64,000 nt of DNA from Actinobacillus arthritidis (GTDB taxonomy: Bacteria > Pseudomonadota > Gammaproteobacteria > Enterobacterales > Pasteurellaceae): NCBI RefSeq assembly GCF_029774155.1, contig NZ_CP103833.1:1550001-1614000 (forward strand), read 5' to 3'. Shown here one piece after another: positions 36,896 through 47,078 of the stretch. The notes under the pieces were generated by a model. It was not told where the DNA came from. It saw nothing but the letters and a program-made list of their open reading frames with translations, and did no database searches. Made by a program: the position numbers and the translations under genes. Numbering within the stretch: position 1 is the first letter of the stretch; each line of letters begins with the position of its first letter.

Positions 36896-38766
36896 ATGAC
36901 TCAAAATCTTATCCATATCCTTCCTCCTCAACTCGCTAACCAAATCGCGCCGGCGAAGTGGTGGAACGCCCTGCCTCCGTAGTAAAAGAATTGGTGGAAA
37001 ACAGTTTGGATGCCGGTGCAAATCAGATTCAAATTGATATTGAAAAAGGTGGTTCACAACTTATTCGCATTCGAGATAACGGCTGTGGCATCAGTAAACA
37101 AGATTTAGCCTTGGCTTTAGCTCGTCACGCGACCAGTAAAATTTCCAGTTTGGAAGATTTGGAGATGATTTTAAGTTTAGGCTTTCGTGGTGAAGCACTA
37201 GCAAGTATCAGTTCCGTTTCTCGCTTAACACTCACTTCTCGCCCGGAAGGGCAAGCGGAAGCATGGCAGGCGTATGCACAAGGGCGTGAAATGGAAGTGG
37301 AAATCCAGCCGGCTTCGCATCCGGTAGGCACGACAATTGAAGCGGCGAATTTATTCTTTAATACGCCGGCACGCCGTAAATTTTTGCGTACCGATAAAAC
37401 CGAATTTGCACATATTGATGAGGTGGTTCGCCGTATTGCCCTAGCGAAACCGAATATTGGCTTTACCCTGACCCACAACGGTAAAACAGTTCGCCAATAT
37501 CGTAAAGTACAAGATAATTCAGTCGAACAGCAACAGCGTCGAGTAGCGGCAATTTGTGGCGATGAATTTATTCAAAATGCGATCCATATCGACTGGCAAC
37601 ACGGCGATTTACATTTGTATGGTTGGATTGGATCACCGGCGATTTCTACCGAGCAAAATAATTTGTGTTATAGCTACGTAAACGGGCGAATGATGCGTGA
37701 TAAAACGATTAATCACGCTATTCGCCAAGCCTATGAAGCAACCAATATGCCAGCCGGCAATTACCCAGCATTTGTGGTCTTTTTAGATATTGACCCGAGT
37801 CAAGTCGATGTGAATGTACATCCGGCAAAACACGAAGTACGTTTTCATCAGGGGCGATTAGTACACGATTTTATTTTGCAAGGTGTACAAACCGCCTTAC
37901 AGGGACAAGCAGAAATCGGTTTAGTCGATCAAGTGAATGAGCCGTTACCGAGTTATCAGCGAGATAGCAATCGTATTGCGGCAGGTGGTAATAGCTTTTT
38001 AACGCCGCAACCAGCGGTCGAATTTACAGAAAATTTGGCAAAACCGACCGCTTCTCGTATGCCAAGTTATTCATCTCGTGCAACAAATGTCTCCAAATCG
38101 GCACAAAAATGGTATGGGGAACTGGTCAGTCAGCCACAAATTCCATCAGATCGCAGACAGGATGTTTTTGAATCGAAAATCAATGTTACGCCGGTCATTT
38201 TTGCCCAAGAAAGAGGGGATGCTGAACATAAGTCGATACAATCCGCACCGACAGCAACAGGACATTGGCGACCGTTAGCCATTGTGCAAAATCAGGCACT
38301 ACTGCTAAAAGCGGAACAACAATTTTATTTGCTTTCGCTAGAAAAATTAGCTCGCTTACGTTTTCAAACACAACTTGCCAAAGGCGACAGCCAAGCGTTA
38401 TTGATTCCGTTGACTTTAAGTTTAGACGAGCCACAAACACAGCGTTGGCAAACCCTTAAAACAGAATTGACAAACTTGGGATTTGCGATCAGCGAGAAAA
38501 CCTGGCAAGGACAAATGCGTCTTTCGGTTGCCCAAGTGCCGAGATTATTAAGAGAACAGAATTTACAACAAATCTTATTAGCCTTATTGGATGCACAAGC
38601 GGTCGATTTAGCCCAATTTTTTGCAAAATTTGCACCGATTCCGACCGCTTATAGCTTGTCAGAGGCAGTAAATTGGCTAGCTGATAGCGAACAATTCGCC
38701 AAAGCAGAATTGGAACAGCTAAAAGTTGAGGTTGATTTTTCAGGCTTTTTAAACCAATTAAATTAA
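36896..38766 (+). CDS. mutL: DNA mismatch repair protein MutL, frameshifted near the start
   Basis: Mismatch-repair ATPase and endonuclease-coupling factor. From the ATG at 36896 the frame reads [18 protein letters not shown] and is then lost. The family continuation [20 protein letters not shown] lies in another frame from 36958. One missing G near 36950 (GCG-GCCGGC) explains it. The GHKL motifs DNGCGI and [10 protein letters not shown] and the [18 protein letters not shown] motif follow. Repaired length is 623 residues. Confidence 0.95.
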
Positions 38767-38768
38767 CA

Positions 38769-38799
38769 AAAAACGCTAAGCATATTACTTAGCGTTTCT
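38769..38799. terminator. Terminator after mutL
   Basis: Stem AAACGCTAAG / CTTAGCGTTT, 7-base loop, in the 43 bp between convergent mutL and the exported-protein gene. Confidence 0.7.
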
Positions 38800-38809
38800 T
38801 ATCTTGGTA

Positions 38810-39301
38810 CTATTTCACAACAATCTTCGCACCATTCGCAAAGACTAATTCTTTTGCCACATTTAACGAACGTACACTTGCTTTAGGATCAGATAAAATT
38901 TGGCGTACATTTTCCGGCAATGTTTCAAGCGGAATAGTAATCGTTACGTCTGTTTTTGCTTTCGATCCTAACGCTTTCTCAAATACGACCGGAATATCTT
39001 GAGCAAAAAAGGCTTGATCGCCTACGGCATAGACTGAATGCCATGTAATAGATTTGATATGCGTTTTGCCTTTATTTCGTACAAGGTATTTAAATACTGC
39101 AACCGCTTTATTATCTTGCTGACCGATACCACGCTCCGTAAAAGTTAATTCTACTTGGCGATTAAATTTCTCAAGGTTTTTATCTTTTACCACCGCTTGT
39201 TTTGTTGGTTTTTCTGCTGATGTTTTCACTTCCGCCGCTTGCGTATTTAGTGTAACCAATGATGCAAATGCTAAAACAGTTAATGATTTGATTAATTTCA
39301 T
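38810..39301 (-). CDS. Unrecognised periplasmic protein
   Basis: 163 residues with a Sec signal peptide (MKLIKSLTVLAFASLVTLNTQAA) and a Lys-rich mature start. The rest looks like a beta-sandwich (VELTFTERGIGQQDNKAVAV, VFKYLVRNKGKTHIKSI). Function unknown. Convergent with mutL. Confidence 0.6.
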   Translation of the reverse strand: MKLIKSLTVLAFASLVTLNTQAAEVKTSAEKPTKQAVVKDKNLEKFNRQVELTFTERGIGQQDNKAVAVFKYLVRNKGKTHIKSITWHSVYAVGDQAFFAQDIPVVFEKALGSKAKTDVTITIPLETLPENVRQILSDPKASVRSLNVAKELVFANGAKIVVK

Positions 39302-39390
39302 TTAATTCTCCTTCGGATCTTAGGTTTTTTATGACAATAGATTTTACCCTATGTTCATAACAACTCAATATAATACCAACGACTTGCGAA

Positions 39391-39621
39391 TTAATTTAAC
39401 AATAAACTCGCTCCGATAATCACAAGACTAAATACCGCTAACCAAAAGAGCTGTATCTTGATATTTTGGCGATTAAGTTCCTGATTATGTAAACGGCGCT
39501 GTTCCAGTTTCTCACGATAAACGGCTAAGTCCGCTTCTTGAAATGAAAAACCGCAATGTGGGCAAACGATAACACTCTCGCTAATTTTATGTCGACACTC
39601 TGGGCAACGTTGTAATGCCAT
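39391..39621 (-). CDS. Zinc-ribbon membrane protein
   Basis: 76 residues. An N-terminal zinc ribbon (CPECRHKISESVIVCPHCG, two CPxC pairs) is followed by a charged helix and a C-terminal membrane helix (LFWLAVFSLVIIGASLLL). Role unknown. Confidence 0.7.
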   Translation of the reverse strand: MALQRCPECRHKISESVIVCPHCGFSFQEADLAVYREKLEQRRLHNQELNRQNIKIQLFWLAVFSLVIIGASLLLN

Positions 39622-39695
39622 AAAATTTCCTTAAATTAAGCGGTCGGATTTCAGCGATTTTTTGCAAAATTGTACAAAAACCCAACCGCTTGCGA

Positions 39696-41714
39696 TTACC
39701 AAATACGAATACGTTCCGCTTCATTACGATACATTTTATCGCCGGCTTTAGTGCTAAACGCACGATGGAAGCCGCTAATATTCAACACCGGTGCATAAGC
39801 ACGGAATTGCCCCGGTGCGTGCGGATCGCTTTTCACTTGGTGAGTAAGCGCTTGCACGGTCGCTTTATGCCGCCACGAGCGAGTCCAACTCATAAAGAAA
39901 CGTTGATCACTGGTAAAGTTTTCAATCGTCGGGCTAGTACCGTGATCTTGCTCATACAATTTCAACGCATCGTAAGCGATACTTAAACCGCCTAAATCGG
40001 CAATGTTTTCACCTAAGGTGAAACGACCGTTGACAAAAACTTTCGGTGCGACTTCAAATTGATCAAATTGTGCGACTAATTTATCTGCCAAGGCTTCAAA
40101 TTTTTTGCGGTCGTCTGCCGTCCACCAATCTTTTAGATTGCCTTCGCCGTCAAATTTTGAACCGCTATCATCAAAGCCGTGGGTGATTTCATGGCCGATA
40201 ATCGCCCCGATTGCCCCAAAATTAACCGCCGGATCTGCCTGTTGGCTATAAAGCGGCGCTTGTAAAATACCAGCCGGGAACACAATACGGTTCATTAATG
40301 GGCTATACGAAGCGTTTACCACTTGCGGTAACATTCCCCATTCATTTAAATCAACCGGTTTGCCGACTTTGGCAAGATTATAGTCGTAACTCCATTTGGC
40401 AATTTGTTGCATATTGGCGTAGAGCGTACCGCCTTGCGCCACGGTTTTAAGGGTTAAGTTACTGTAGTCGCGCCATTTGTTAGGATAACCGACCTCGACA
40501 ATAAACTTATCTAATTTAGCTTTCGCTTTTTGTTTGGTTTCCGCCGACATCCAAGCTAAGTTATCAATACGATGATGATAGGCTTTAACTAAATACTTCG
40601 CCATTTCCAACACATCATTTTTTGCTGATTGTGGGAAAAATTCCGCCACATAAAACTGTGCAAATTCTTGTCCGAGCCAGCTATTTATCGTGGCTAACGC
40701 ACGTTTTTCTAACGGACGTTGCTGTTTTTGACCCACTAATTTTTTGCCATAAAACTCAAAACGAACATCATCCATTGCTTTGTTCAAGTAAGGGGCGTTG
40801 TCTGATAAAGTGCGGAATAATAAGTAGTCTTTAATTACCGCTAAATTTTGCGGATTGATAAGCTGATCCAACGCTTGGAAATAACGAGGTTCATATAAAA
40901 TTACCTCATCGGTTTCCACGCCAACCGCTTGCAAATACTGAGCTAAATCAATATTTTTACTCAGCCTATTAAGCTGTGTCATATTGGTTGGGTTGTAACG
41001 TTTTTGGATGTCACGATCTTCTTCATTAGTAAACAACGTTTTCGCAATCGCTTTTTCGTAAGCGACAATCGCTTTGGCTTTTGTCGCCGGATTTTCGACT
41101 TTAGCATAGCTTAAAATCTGGGCAATATATTCTTGATAAAGTTTCAAGGTAGCACGGTTTTCCGGCGTATCTTTTTGGAAATAATCGTTACTTAAACCTA
41201 AATCTACATTGCTTAAATAAACCCCGTTTTGGCGAGAATTTTTTAAGTGAGCAAATACCGACCAACCGAATAGCACTTCATTACCGGCTTTGGTTTCTTC
41301 AATCAAATAGCGTTTTAAATCGGCAAAGGTATTGATCTGTTTAATTTGCTCAATATCTTTGGCAATCGGGCTAATCCCTGCTTGTTCACGTGCATTTAAA
41401 TCGGTATAAGTTTCATATAACGCTTTTAAACGTTGGGCTTTCGCATCGTTGGCAAATTTCGGCTCAGAAATAACCGCGTGTAAGAATTTAATCGAACGTT
41501 GTTCATTCAATTCATTTAATTCCGCTAACGTACCCCATGAGGTTCTATCTGCCGGAATTTGTGCTTTTGCCAGCCATTTGCCGTTTACAAATCGATAAAA
41601 ATCTTGTTGTGGGGCAACCGTATTATCCACACCTTCTGTTAAGGTAGATTGATAACTGCTACTACAGCCCGAAACCGCTAGCACAAGGCTACAAGTTAGA
41701 AATGTTTTTTTCAT
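39696..41714 (-). CDS. pepO: M13-family zinc endopeptidase PepO, lipoprotein
   Basis: Neprilysin-like metallopeptidase. 672 residues from the ATG at 41714. The signal peptide has a lipobox (LAVSGCSSS), so it is probably a membrane-anchored periplasmic enzyme. Zinc motif GHEITHGFDDSG, second zinc ligand ENIADLGG, and the NASYSP substrate motif are present. The upstream open frame to 41840 runs into a repeat element and is not part of the gene. Confidence 0.94.
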   Translation of the reverse strand: MKKTFLTCSLVLAVSGCSSSYQSTLTEGVDNTVAPQQDFYRFVNGKWLAKAQIPADRTSWGTLAELNELNEQRSIKFLHAVISEPKFANDAKAQRLKALYETYTDLNAREQAGISPIAKDIEQIKQINTFADLKRYLIEETKAGNEVLFGWSVFAHLKNSRQNGVYLSNVDLGLSNDYFQKDTPENRATLKLYQEYIAQILSYAKVENPATKAKAIVAYEKAIAKTLFTNEEDRDIQKRYNPTNMTQLNRLSKNIDLAQYLQAVGVETDEVILYEPRYFQALDQLINPQNLAVIKDYLLFRTLSDNAPYLNKAMDDVRFEFYGKKLVGQKQQRPLEKRALATINSWLGQEFAQFYVAEFFPQSAKNDVLEMAKYLVKAYHHRIDNLAWMSAETKQKAKAKLDKFIVEVGYPNKWRDYSNLTLKTVAQGGTLYANMQQIAKWSYDYNLAKVGKPVDLNEWGMLPQVVNASYSPLMNRIVFPAGILQAPLYSQQADPAVNFGAIGAIIGHEITHGFDDSGSKFDGEGNLKDWWTADDRKKFEALADKLVAQFDQFEVAPKVFVNGRFTLGENIADLGGLSIAYDALKLYEQDHGTSPTIENFTSDQRFFMSWTRSWRHKATVQALTHQVKSDPHAPGQFRAYAPVLNISGFHRAFSTKAGDKMYRNEAERIRIW

Positions 41715-41750
41715 AAATGATTTACTATTATTAATTATCTGTTTCAATAA

Positions 41751-41822
41751 TGTAGAGGCGAATTGCATTCGCCCAAACAATTTATAATGAATATCATAAG
41801 GACGAACACAGTTCGCCCCTAC
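41751..41822. repeat. 72-bp intergenic repeat element with inverted ends
   Basis: Begins GTAGAGGCGAATTGCATTCGCC and ends with the near-complement (GGACGAACACAGTTCGCCCCTAC). Each end is itself a hairpin, with an AT-rich core between. It resembles the short GTAGGGGCGAA...TTCGCCC elements spread through many proteobacteria. It lies between pepO and the Gcr-like gene. Confidence 0.6.
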
Positions 41823-41891
41823 AAATATACTTTTGTGCAACTGCTACATAATACCTATAAATATGATCAACCGAACCACTTTATTCCACAA

Positions 41892-43859
41892 TTATTTATT
41901 CAACTGCACCGGAAGAATAAGACTTAACGGGCGTTTACGGATAATTTCCCATAAACATTTGAAAATTTCTTTCCAGCTATCAATTTCAGTATTACGTGAA
42001 CGTAAGGCAATCCATAATGTTAATGAGAAGCTCACAATTAAGTTAACCGCCCCAATCATCATAACAAAACAGATACTTTGTAACAGCACTTGCCAGCCTA
42101 ATGATTCGCTTACCACCGCATAGCCGACATTCGCCGAAGAAAAGGCAACGTGACGAATATCAAGTGGTAATCCTAACCAATAACCAATCACACCGGTAAT
42201 ACCAAGCAACATACCGAATCCTAAGTTACCGATAATCGAACCTGCATTATTATGCACATAGTCAGCAAATTTCTCTCGGATGGATAACGGTAAAATTGCC
42301 TTTAACCACGGGTGCTGTCTTAAGCGCATACGGGTATTTAAATAGTTGCTACGGTTGTCAAAGTAGCCGGAAATAATCCCCGAACAGAACAACCACAAAC
42401 CGGCAATTGCCGCAAACCATAACGTCCCTTTGGTCGGATCAATCGAACTTAGCTGATATTGTACCATTTCACTGTCTAATAACGCTTTGCCGGTATGTTT
42501 TGTATAGCCATAGGCGATCAATGCCGCCACACTCATCGACACAATCACATTCCCCAATACTGCAATGCTTTGTGAACGCAATACGTCCACCAATAATTGC
42601 GCCAGTTTCATATTCACCGCTCTGCCCTGCGGGTTTCGTTCGACTGCCTCGGCAAAACGGGCGGCAGTCATCGCCGGTCGCTTGGTCGCCACGGTAAAAT
42701 GCAACATAAAGATAATGGTAAAACCGATACCGTAGTTCAAACCTTCCGCAATACCTTTCCAGACCTTATCGTCAATCATTCCGCCTAGATAGACTTTAAA
42801 TAGCGCCATCAGCGCAATCAGTACTCCACCGCCGGCAGCAGAATAAAACATACTGAAATATTCTTTTTTATCTCGAGTAATATAGTGTTCGCCATGATCA
42901 CTGGTGTGTTGAGTAATGCTACGAGAAAGCATTTTGACGCTCTGTTTCCATAAATCAGAAATACTGTGCTGATTTGCCGAAGCTTCCGCCAACATTTTGG
43001 TAATTTGCAACACACGTAAACGAGCAACTCGGTTGGTAGAAAATAATTCCATCAACATAGATAAACGATCTAACGTTTGGCTTAAACGCTCAAGCAAGTG
43101 CGCCACACCGAGTGACGAACCGGCTGTCGATCCTTTTTTCTGTAAGCGATCAACCAATTCACGTGATTGGCTAAACATCACCTGTAAATGACTATCGTCA
43201 TAATATTGATTTTGACGGCGAGCCTCTAGCCATTGGAAAACTTCTTTTTGCAATGCGACAAAAGGCGAATCCGCATCCAGCAATGTTGGATCTAAGCGAA
43301 TTAACTCCGGTTCCAAATCCTCTGCCGCAATCCAAATCGAAAGCATTTTGATCGCAAATAACCCTTCGTGACGAATATGCTCATACAGCCAGGTTCTATC
43401 CTGTTCACTTACACAGCGATCTAACGTGTTAAGAAAATTTAACCAACTCTTAGTCGGAATGGCATTAATCCATTCCACATCATGCCGATCGCAAAACAAG
43501 AGAATAAACACATCACGTAAATCATTCACATCTTTAAAAGACGGGTTGAGCTTCTCATATAAACGATTACGCATTTCTCGCCCAAAACCTTGGCGACCTA
43601 AAATGCCGCTACTGACAAGAATCGGATATAAACGTAACTGGCAAAGCCAACGGCAAATCAATGTCGCCACTGCTTGAGCGAGTTCCGGCTGTTGCTTGAG
43701 TAGATTGGTAAAAAATTCTAATTTTTCGACCGCTTGTTCCGGCTTGCCGGCTCGGAGCCACTGGCACAGCCCGTTCAACAAGGTAAAAGCGTCATTTTGT
43801 TCAATTTGTTGGGTAACAAAGGAAGAAAGTGTCGTTTCATTTAGTTTTATTTTTGGCAT
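41892..43859 (-). CDS. Gcr-like membrane protein (SpecificRecomb family, PF10136)
   Basis: 655 residues. The first half is soluble and helical. The second half has about six hydrophobic segments, for example GGGVLIALMALFKVYLGGMI and GNLGFGMLLGITGVIGYWLG. The family is often labelled site-specific recombinase after a gonococcal gene, but no recombinase catalytic motif is visible and the fold is clearly membrane-bound. Real function unknown. Confidence 0.8.
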   Translation of the reverse strand: MPKIKLNETTLSSFVTQQIEQNDAFTLLNGLCQWLRAGKPEQAVEKLEFFTNLLKQQPELAQAVATLICRWLCQLRLYPILVSSGILGRQGFGREMRNRLYEKLNPSFKDVNDLRDVFILLFCDRHDVEWINAIPTKSWLNFLNTLDRCVSEQDRTWLYEHIRHEGLFAIKMLSIWIAAEDLEPELIRLDPTLLDADSPFVALQKEVFQWLEARRQNQYYDDSHLQVMFSQSRELVDRLQKKGSTAGSSLGVAHLLERLSQTLDRLSMLMELFSTNRVARLRVLQITKMLAEASANQHSISDLWKQSVKMLSRSITQHTSDHGEHYITRDKKEYFSMFYSAAGGGVLIALMALFKVYLGGMIDDKVWKGIAEGLNYGIGFTIIFMLHFTVATKRPAMTAARFAEAVERNPQGRAVNMKLAQLLVDVLRSQSIAVLGNVIVSMSVAALIAYGYTKHTGKALLDSEMVQYQLSSIDPTKGTLWFAAIAGLWLFCSGIISGYFDNRSNYLNTRMRLRQHPWLKAILPLSIREKFADYVHNNAGSIIGNLGFGMLLGITGVIGYWLGLPLDIRHVAFSSANVGYAVVSESLGWQVLLQSICFVMMIGAVNLIVSFSLTLWIALRSRNTEIDSWKEIFKCLWEIIRKRPLSLILPVQLNK

Positions 43860-43969
43860 ATTTGATTATATTTGTTCCTATCTTTCATTAATTTCGATAA
43901 TTTTGAACTTATTTTACGGGAAAAAGTTCAAAATAAAACGGTAAGGTTCCCCCTACCGCTTTCTCACTA

Positions 43970-44776
43970 TTACACTAACTTAAAGATAACTTCAAAACTT
44001 TCGCCCTGTTGTAATTTTCGATTTATACGGGCAGTTTCTACACATAACATCGTTTGATAACCGGCTTCACTCATCGAGCTTGTTGCTTTATGCCACGGGT
44101 TCCATAACACAATATCGCTCGCATCAATATGCTCAATTTGAATCGTGCGTTGATTTGCCGCATCTTCAATGCAATTAATAGACTGCTCCGCGCTATAAAT
44201 GCAATCTACATTTTCATGGATTTTACGTGGTGAAGGCACTTGTACGAATTGTTTAGTCAGCGAATCAAAACATTTATGCGGTAAACCTTTCACTTCGGTT
44301 TGCTGAATATCCGCCACATTAAAATAGCTATGCAATGCCGCCTGTGCTTCTTGCTCTGCATAATGAGTGAAAATCAAATGACATTCTTGGTTAAACGCCA
44401 TTTCAATTTTCGCTTCGATAATATTTTGTTCGTCATAGAGCGAAAATTCTAAATAGGCATATTCTTCATCCATTTCATAATGACTGAGCGACCATTCACG
44501 AATGCGTGCCGTACCGTGTGACGGACTTTTTGCCGAACCAAACCACGGATAACAAATCGGCACTCCGCCACGAATCGCATTGCCTTTTTGGAACGGCTCA
44601 ATCTCCGAAAGCCATAACACATCTTGTTGTGCCGCTGGTCGCCAACTTAATAATTGTGCACCTTGCAAAGCAACCAGCGCAGAGCCTAAAGCATGTTGTA
44701 CTCGAATCACATATAACTCATGACATTTCTCAAGGCTGATACCTTGGCTAATTTGGCGAATAAATTCGGTTTTCAT
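43970..44776 (-). CDS. D-hexose-6-phosphate mutarotase (YeaD-type aldose epimerase)
   Basis: 268 residues. YeaD family features: QLLSWRPAAQQDVLWLSE, AIRGGVPICYPWFG, HSYFNVADI and the C-terminal CVETARIN. It interconverts anomers of hexose 6-phosphates. Stands between the Gcr-like gene and mlaA, all on the minus strand. Confidence 0.9.
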   Translation of the reverse strand: MKTEFIRQISQGISLEKCHELYVIRVQHALGSALVALQGAQLLSWRPAAQQDVLWLSEIEPFQKGNAIRGGVPICYPWFGSAKSPSHGTARIREWSLSHYEMDEEYAYLEFSLYDEQNIIEAKIEMAFNQECHLIFTHYAEQEAQAALHSYFNVADIQQTEVKGLPHKCFDSLTKQFVQVPSPRKIHENVDCIYSAEQSINCIEDAANQRTIQIEHIDASDIVLWNPWHKATSSMSEAGYQTMLCVETARINRKLQQGESFEVIFKLV

Positions 44777-44850
44777 TTTTCACTCCTTTAACATTCCCAA
44801 AAGCAAGCGGTCAAATTTACAACTTTTTTTGCAAATTTGACCGCTTGATC

Positions 44851-45600
44851 CTAATCGATATTTTGTAATTCTTGTTCGGAAAGCTGTTCTTTACCGCTTT
44901 CTTCCGCAACTTTACCGTCACTCACTTTAAATTCGAGGTTTTGGAAATATGCCTCACGGAAAGTGATGTATGGATCTGAAGATTGCTGTAATAATGCATC
45001 TTGATCTAATAATTTTGAGCGGCTATCTACACCTTGTACGGCAAATTTCGCTACTGTCCAAGGCATCGTAAGCATAGATAATACCGGATAAGCTGAATCC
45101 GCCGCTTTACCGACCGCTTGACGAGGTGTGGTTGCGCCATAACCCGGCACCATAATATAAGTACCTGCCGGCACATTATAACTGCCTAGCGTATGACCAA
45201 ACTCACGATTACCGTTATCCAGTTTGAGATCCGGCGTTTGGCTCGCCCAGTCAATTAACCCGCCTAAACCGAAAATCGAGTTAATCCAAAAACGGTTGAA
45301 GTGGATCATTGCCTTTTTACCTTCTCCTTCTAACAGACGGTTAACAAAACTTGCCGGCTCATCGAGGTTATTCGCCACATTGGTTAAACCGGTTCTAATC
45401 GGACTTGGCACATAATCACGCCAACCTTTTGCAACCGGTTTGAGTGCATAGGTATCAATATAATCGTAGTTGATTGTCCACATCGCACGGTTAAAGCCTT
45501 CCAACGGATCTTTACGCTCACCGGTGGCTTGGTCAATTGCTGAGGAGCAAGCAGTTAACATGATCACGCCTGCAACTAAACCTAATTGTTTTAATTTCAT
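44851..45600 (-). CDS. mlaA: Outer-membrane lipid asymmetry lipoprotein MlaA (VacJ)
   Basis: Removes phospholipids from the outer leaflet and hands them to the Mla pathway. 249 residues. Lipobox VIMLTACSS, then KDPLEGFNRAMWTIN and the motif RFWINSIFGLGGLIDWAS. The rest of the mla operon is not in this window. Confidence 0.95.
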   Translation of the reverse strand: MKLKQLGLVAGVIMLTACSSAIDQATGERKDPLEGFNRAMWTINYDYIDTYALKPVAKGWRDYVPSPIRTGLTNVANNLDEPASFVNRLLEGEGKKAMIHFNRFWINSIFGLGGLIDWASQTPDLKLDNGNREFGHTLGSYNVPAGTYIMVPGYGATTPRQAVGKAADSAYPVLSMLTMPWTVAKFAVQGVDSRSKLLDQDALLQQSSDPYITFREAYFQNLEFKVSDGKVAEESGKEQLSEQELQNID

Positions 45601-45688
45601 AGCTAAATTGCCTTAATTAGAAAAATAATTGTTATATTCTAACCAACTCATTACAAAACACCAAGTAAACCAGCGTAAAATTAGAGAT

Positions 45689-45712
45689 AGAAATCTAGAC
45701 GTCTAGATTGCG
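45689..45712 (+). promoter_or_regulatory. Tandem met boxes upstream of metJ
   Basis: A perfect met box AGACGTCT (45697-45704) is preceded by AGAAATCT (45689-45696) and followed by AGATTGCG. MetJ dimers bind such tandem 8-mers. The site lies about 60 bp before the metJ start, so autoregulation with S-adenosylmethionine is likely. Confidence 0.75.
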
Positions 45713-45769
45713 AGAAAATCAAGTTTTGATTACAATAATCACAATTTTAGCTAAAACAGGATTTTTAAC

Positions 45770-46087
45770 ATGGCAGATTGGAATGGCGAATATATTAGCC
45801 CTTATGCCGAACACGGTAAAAAAAGTGAGCAAGTAAAAAAGATCACGGTTTCGATCCCAATTAAAGTATTAGAAATTTTAACTAACGAACGTACGCGTCG
45901 TCAGATCAAAAACTTACGTCACGCAACTAACAGCGAATTATTATGCGAAGCCTTTTTACACGCATTTACCGGACAGCCATTGCCAACGGATGACGATTTA
46001 ATGAAAGATCGCAGTGATGAAATCCCTGAAGAAGCCAAAGTTAAAATGCGTGAATTAGGCATCGATCCGGATCAGTGGCAATATTAA
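45770..46087 (+). CDS. metJ: Methionine repressor MetJ
   Basis: 105 residues, the E. coli length, nearly identical in the ribbon-helix-helix part ([38 protein letters not shown]). Represses methionine genes with SAM as corepressor. Stands alone, preceded by met boxes. Confidence 0.97.
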   Translation: MADWNGEYISPYAEHGKKSEQVKKITVSIPIKVLEILTNERTRRQIKNLRHATNSELLCEAFLHAFTGQPLPTDDDLMKDRSDEIPEEAKVKMRELGIDPDQWQY

Positions 46088-46172
46088 GCGATCCTCATTA
46101 GGGATTTTGTAGGATTTATCTGAATAAATAATATAAATTTACAAACAATCTATCGCTATTTTGCTTTCATTC

Positions 46173-46201
46173 TTGATTTCTGTTTAATTTATCGGTAAAA
46201 T
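46173..46201 (+). promoter_or_regulatory. Sigma-70 promoter of rpmH
   Basis: TTGATT, 17-base spacer, TAAAAT, about 80 bp upstream of the rpmH ATG in an AT-rich gap with no other gene. Confidence 0.5.
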
Positions 46202-46278
46202 CGCAACTCTTTTTTATGGTCCTCGTTTGGCAAAGATTTAATTCCAGCCAACATATTTAAATATTTAGGTAGATAGCA

Positions 46279-46413
46279 ATGAAACGTACATTTCAACCTT
46301 CTGTATTAAAACGTGCTCGTACTCACGGTTTCCGTGCTCGTATGGCTACTAAAAACGGTCGTCAAGTTTTAGCACGTCGTCGTGCTAAAGGTCGTAAATC
46401 TTTATCTGCATAA
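46279..46413 (+). CDS. rpmH: 50S ribosomal protein L34
   Basis: 44 residues, [18 protein letters not shown] then [20 protein letters not shown]. Strongly basic, standard length. First gene of rpmH-rnpA-yidD. Confidence 0.97.
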   Translation: MKRTFQPSVLKRARTHGFRARMATKNGRQVLARRRAKGRKSLSA

Positions 46414-46444
46414 TTTGCAGTTAAAGCAAAGCCTTATCACATCA

Positions 46445-46810
46445 GTGAAAAAGCTAACCTTTTCTCGGGAGCTACGCTTGTTAGCTCCCACTCAATTTAA
46501 AGCTGTGTTCGAACAACCGCTTCGAGCTAGCACTCCCGAACTTACTATTCTCGCTCGCCATAATCATCTTGATATTCCTCGTCTTGGTTTAACTGTCGCT
46601 AAAAAACATTTAAAGCGTGCTCACGATCGTAATCGTATTAAACGTATTGTGCGTGAAAGTTTTCGTTTAAAGCAAGATGAATTACCAAGTGCAGATTTTG
46701 TGTTTGTGGCAAAAGGTGGCATTGGTAAGCTCGATAATGCCACACTTTTTGCGATGTTGGAGAAGCTATGGGCTCGTCACATCCGTCTAGCGAAAAAACC
46801 ACAAGCGTAG
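46445..46810 (+). CDS. rnpA: Ribonuclease P protein component
   Basis: Protein subunit of RNase P, needed for tRNA 5' maturation. About 121 residues with [14 protein letters not shown] and the RNR motif [17 protein letters not shown] choose the GTG at 46445 by matching the family N-terminus. The frame is open further upstream into rpmH, and the ribosome site is weak. Confidence 0.93.
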   Translation: MKKLTFSRELRLLAPTQFKAVFEQPLRASTPELTILARHNHLDIPRLGLTVAKKHLKRAHDRNRIKRIVRESFRLKQDELPSADFVFVAKGGIGKLDNATLFAMLEKLWARHIRLAKKPQA

Positions 46811-47069
46811 TAACACCCTCTGTTGCCGCCAAATTGCTTTTGTTACCAATCTATTTTTATCGTTATTGTATTAGTCCATTAATTGGTCCTCGTTGTCGTT
46901 TTTATCCGACTTGTTCAACTTATGCGGTCGAGGCAATAAAGCGGCATGGTGCAGTAAAAGGCGGCTGGCTAGCGACTAAACGTATCGCACGCGCCACCCT
47001 TGGAATGAAGGTGGTGAAGATCCGGTTCCGCCTTGTTGCAGTCATCATACAAATAGGCACAGGAAGTAA
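46768..47069 (+). CDS. yidD: Membrane protein insertion efficiency factor YidD, frameshifted
   Basis: Small membrane-associated helper of YidC. The core [20 protein letters not shown] and [10 protein letters not shown] is clear. After KRIAR the expected [14 protein letters not shown] lies in another frame and ends at 47069, so one base is missing near 46993-46998. As written it runs on to 47076 with an unrelated tail. It overlaps rnpA by about 43 bp. The usual next gene, yidC, does not follow here. Confidence 0.88.
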
Positions 47070-47078
47070 AAGATAAAC

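Noticed and set aside
41715..41840. Upstream extension of pepO
   Set aside because: It runs through a 72-bp repeat element. The ATG at 41714 gives a proper lipoprotein signal peptide.
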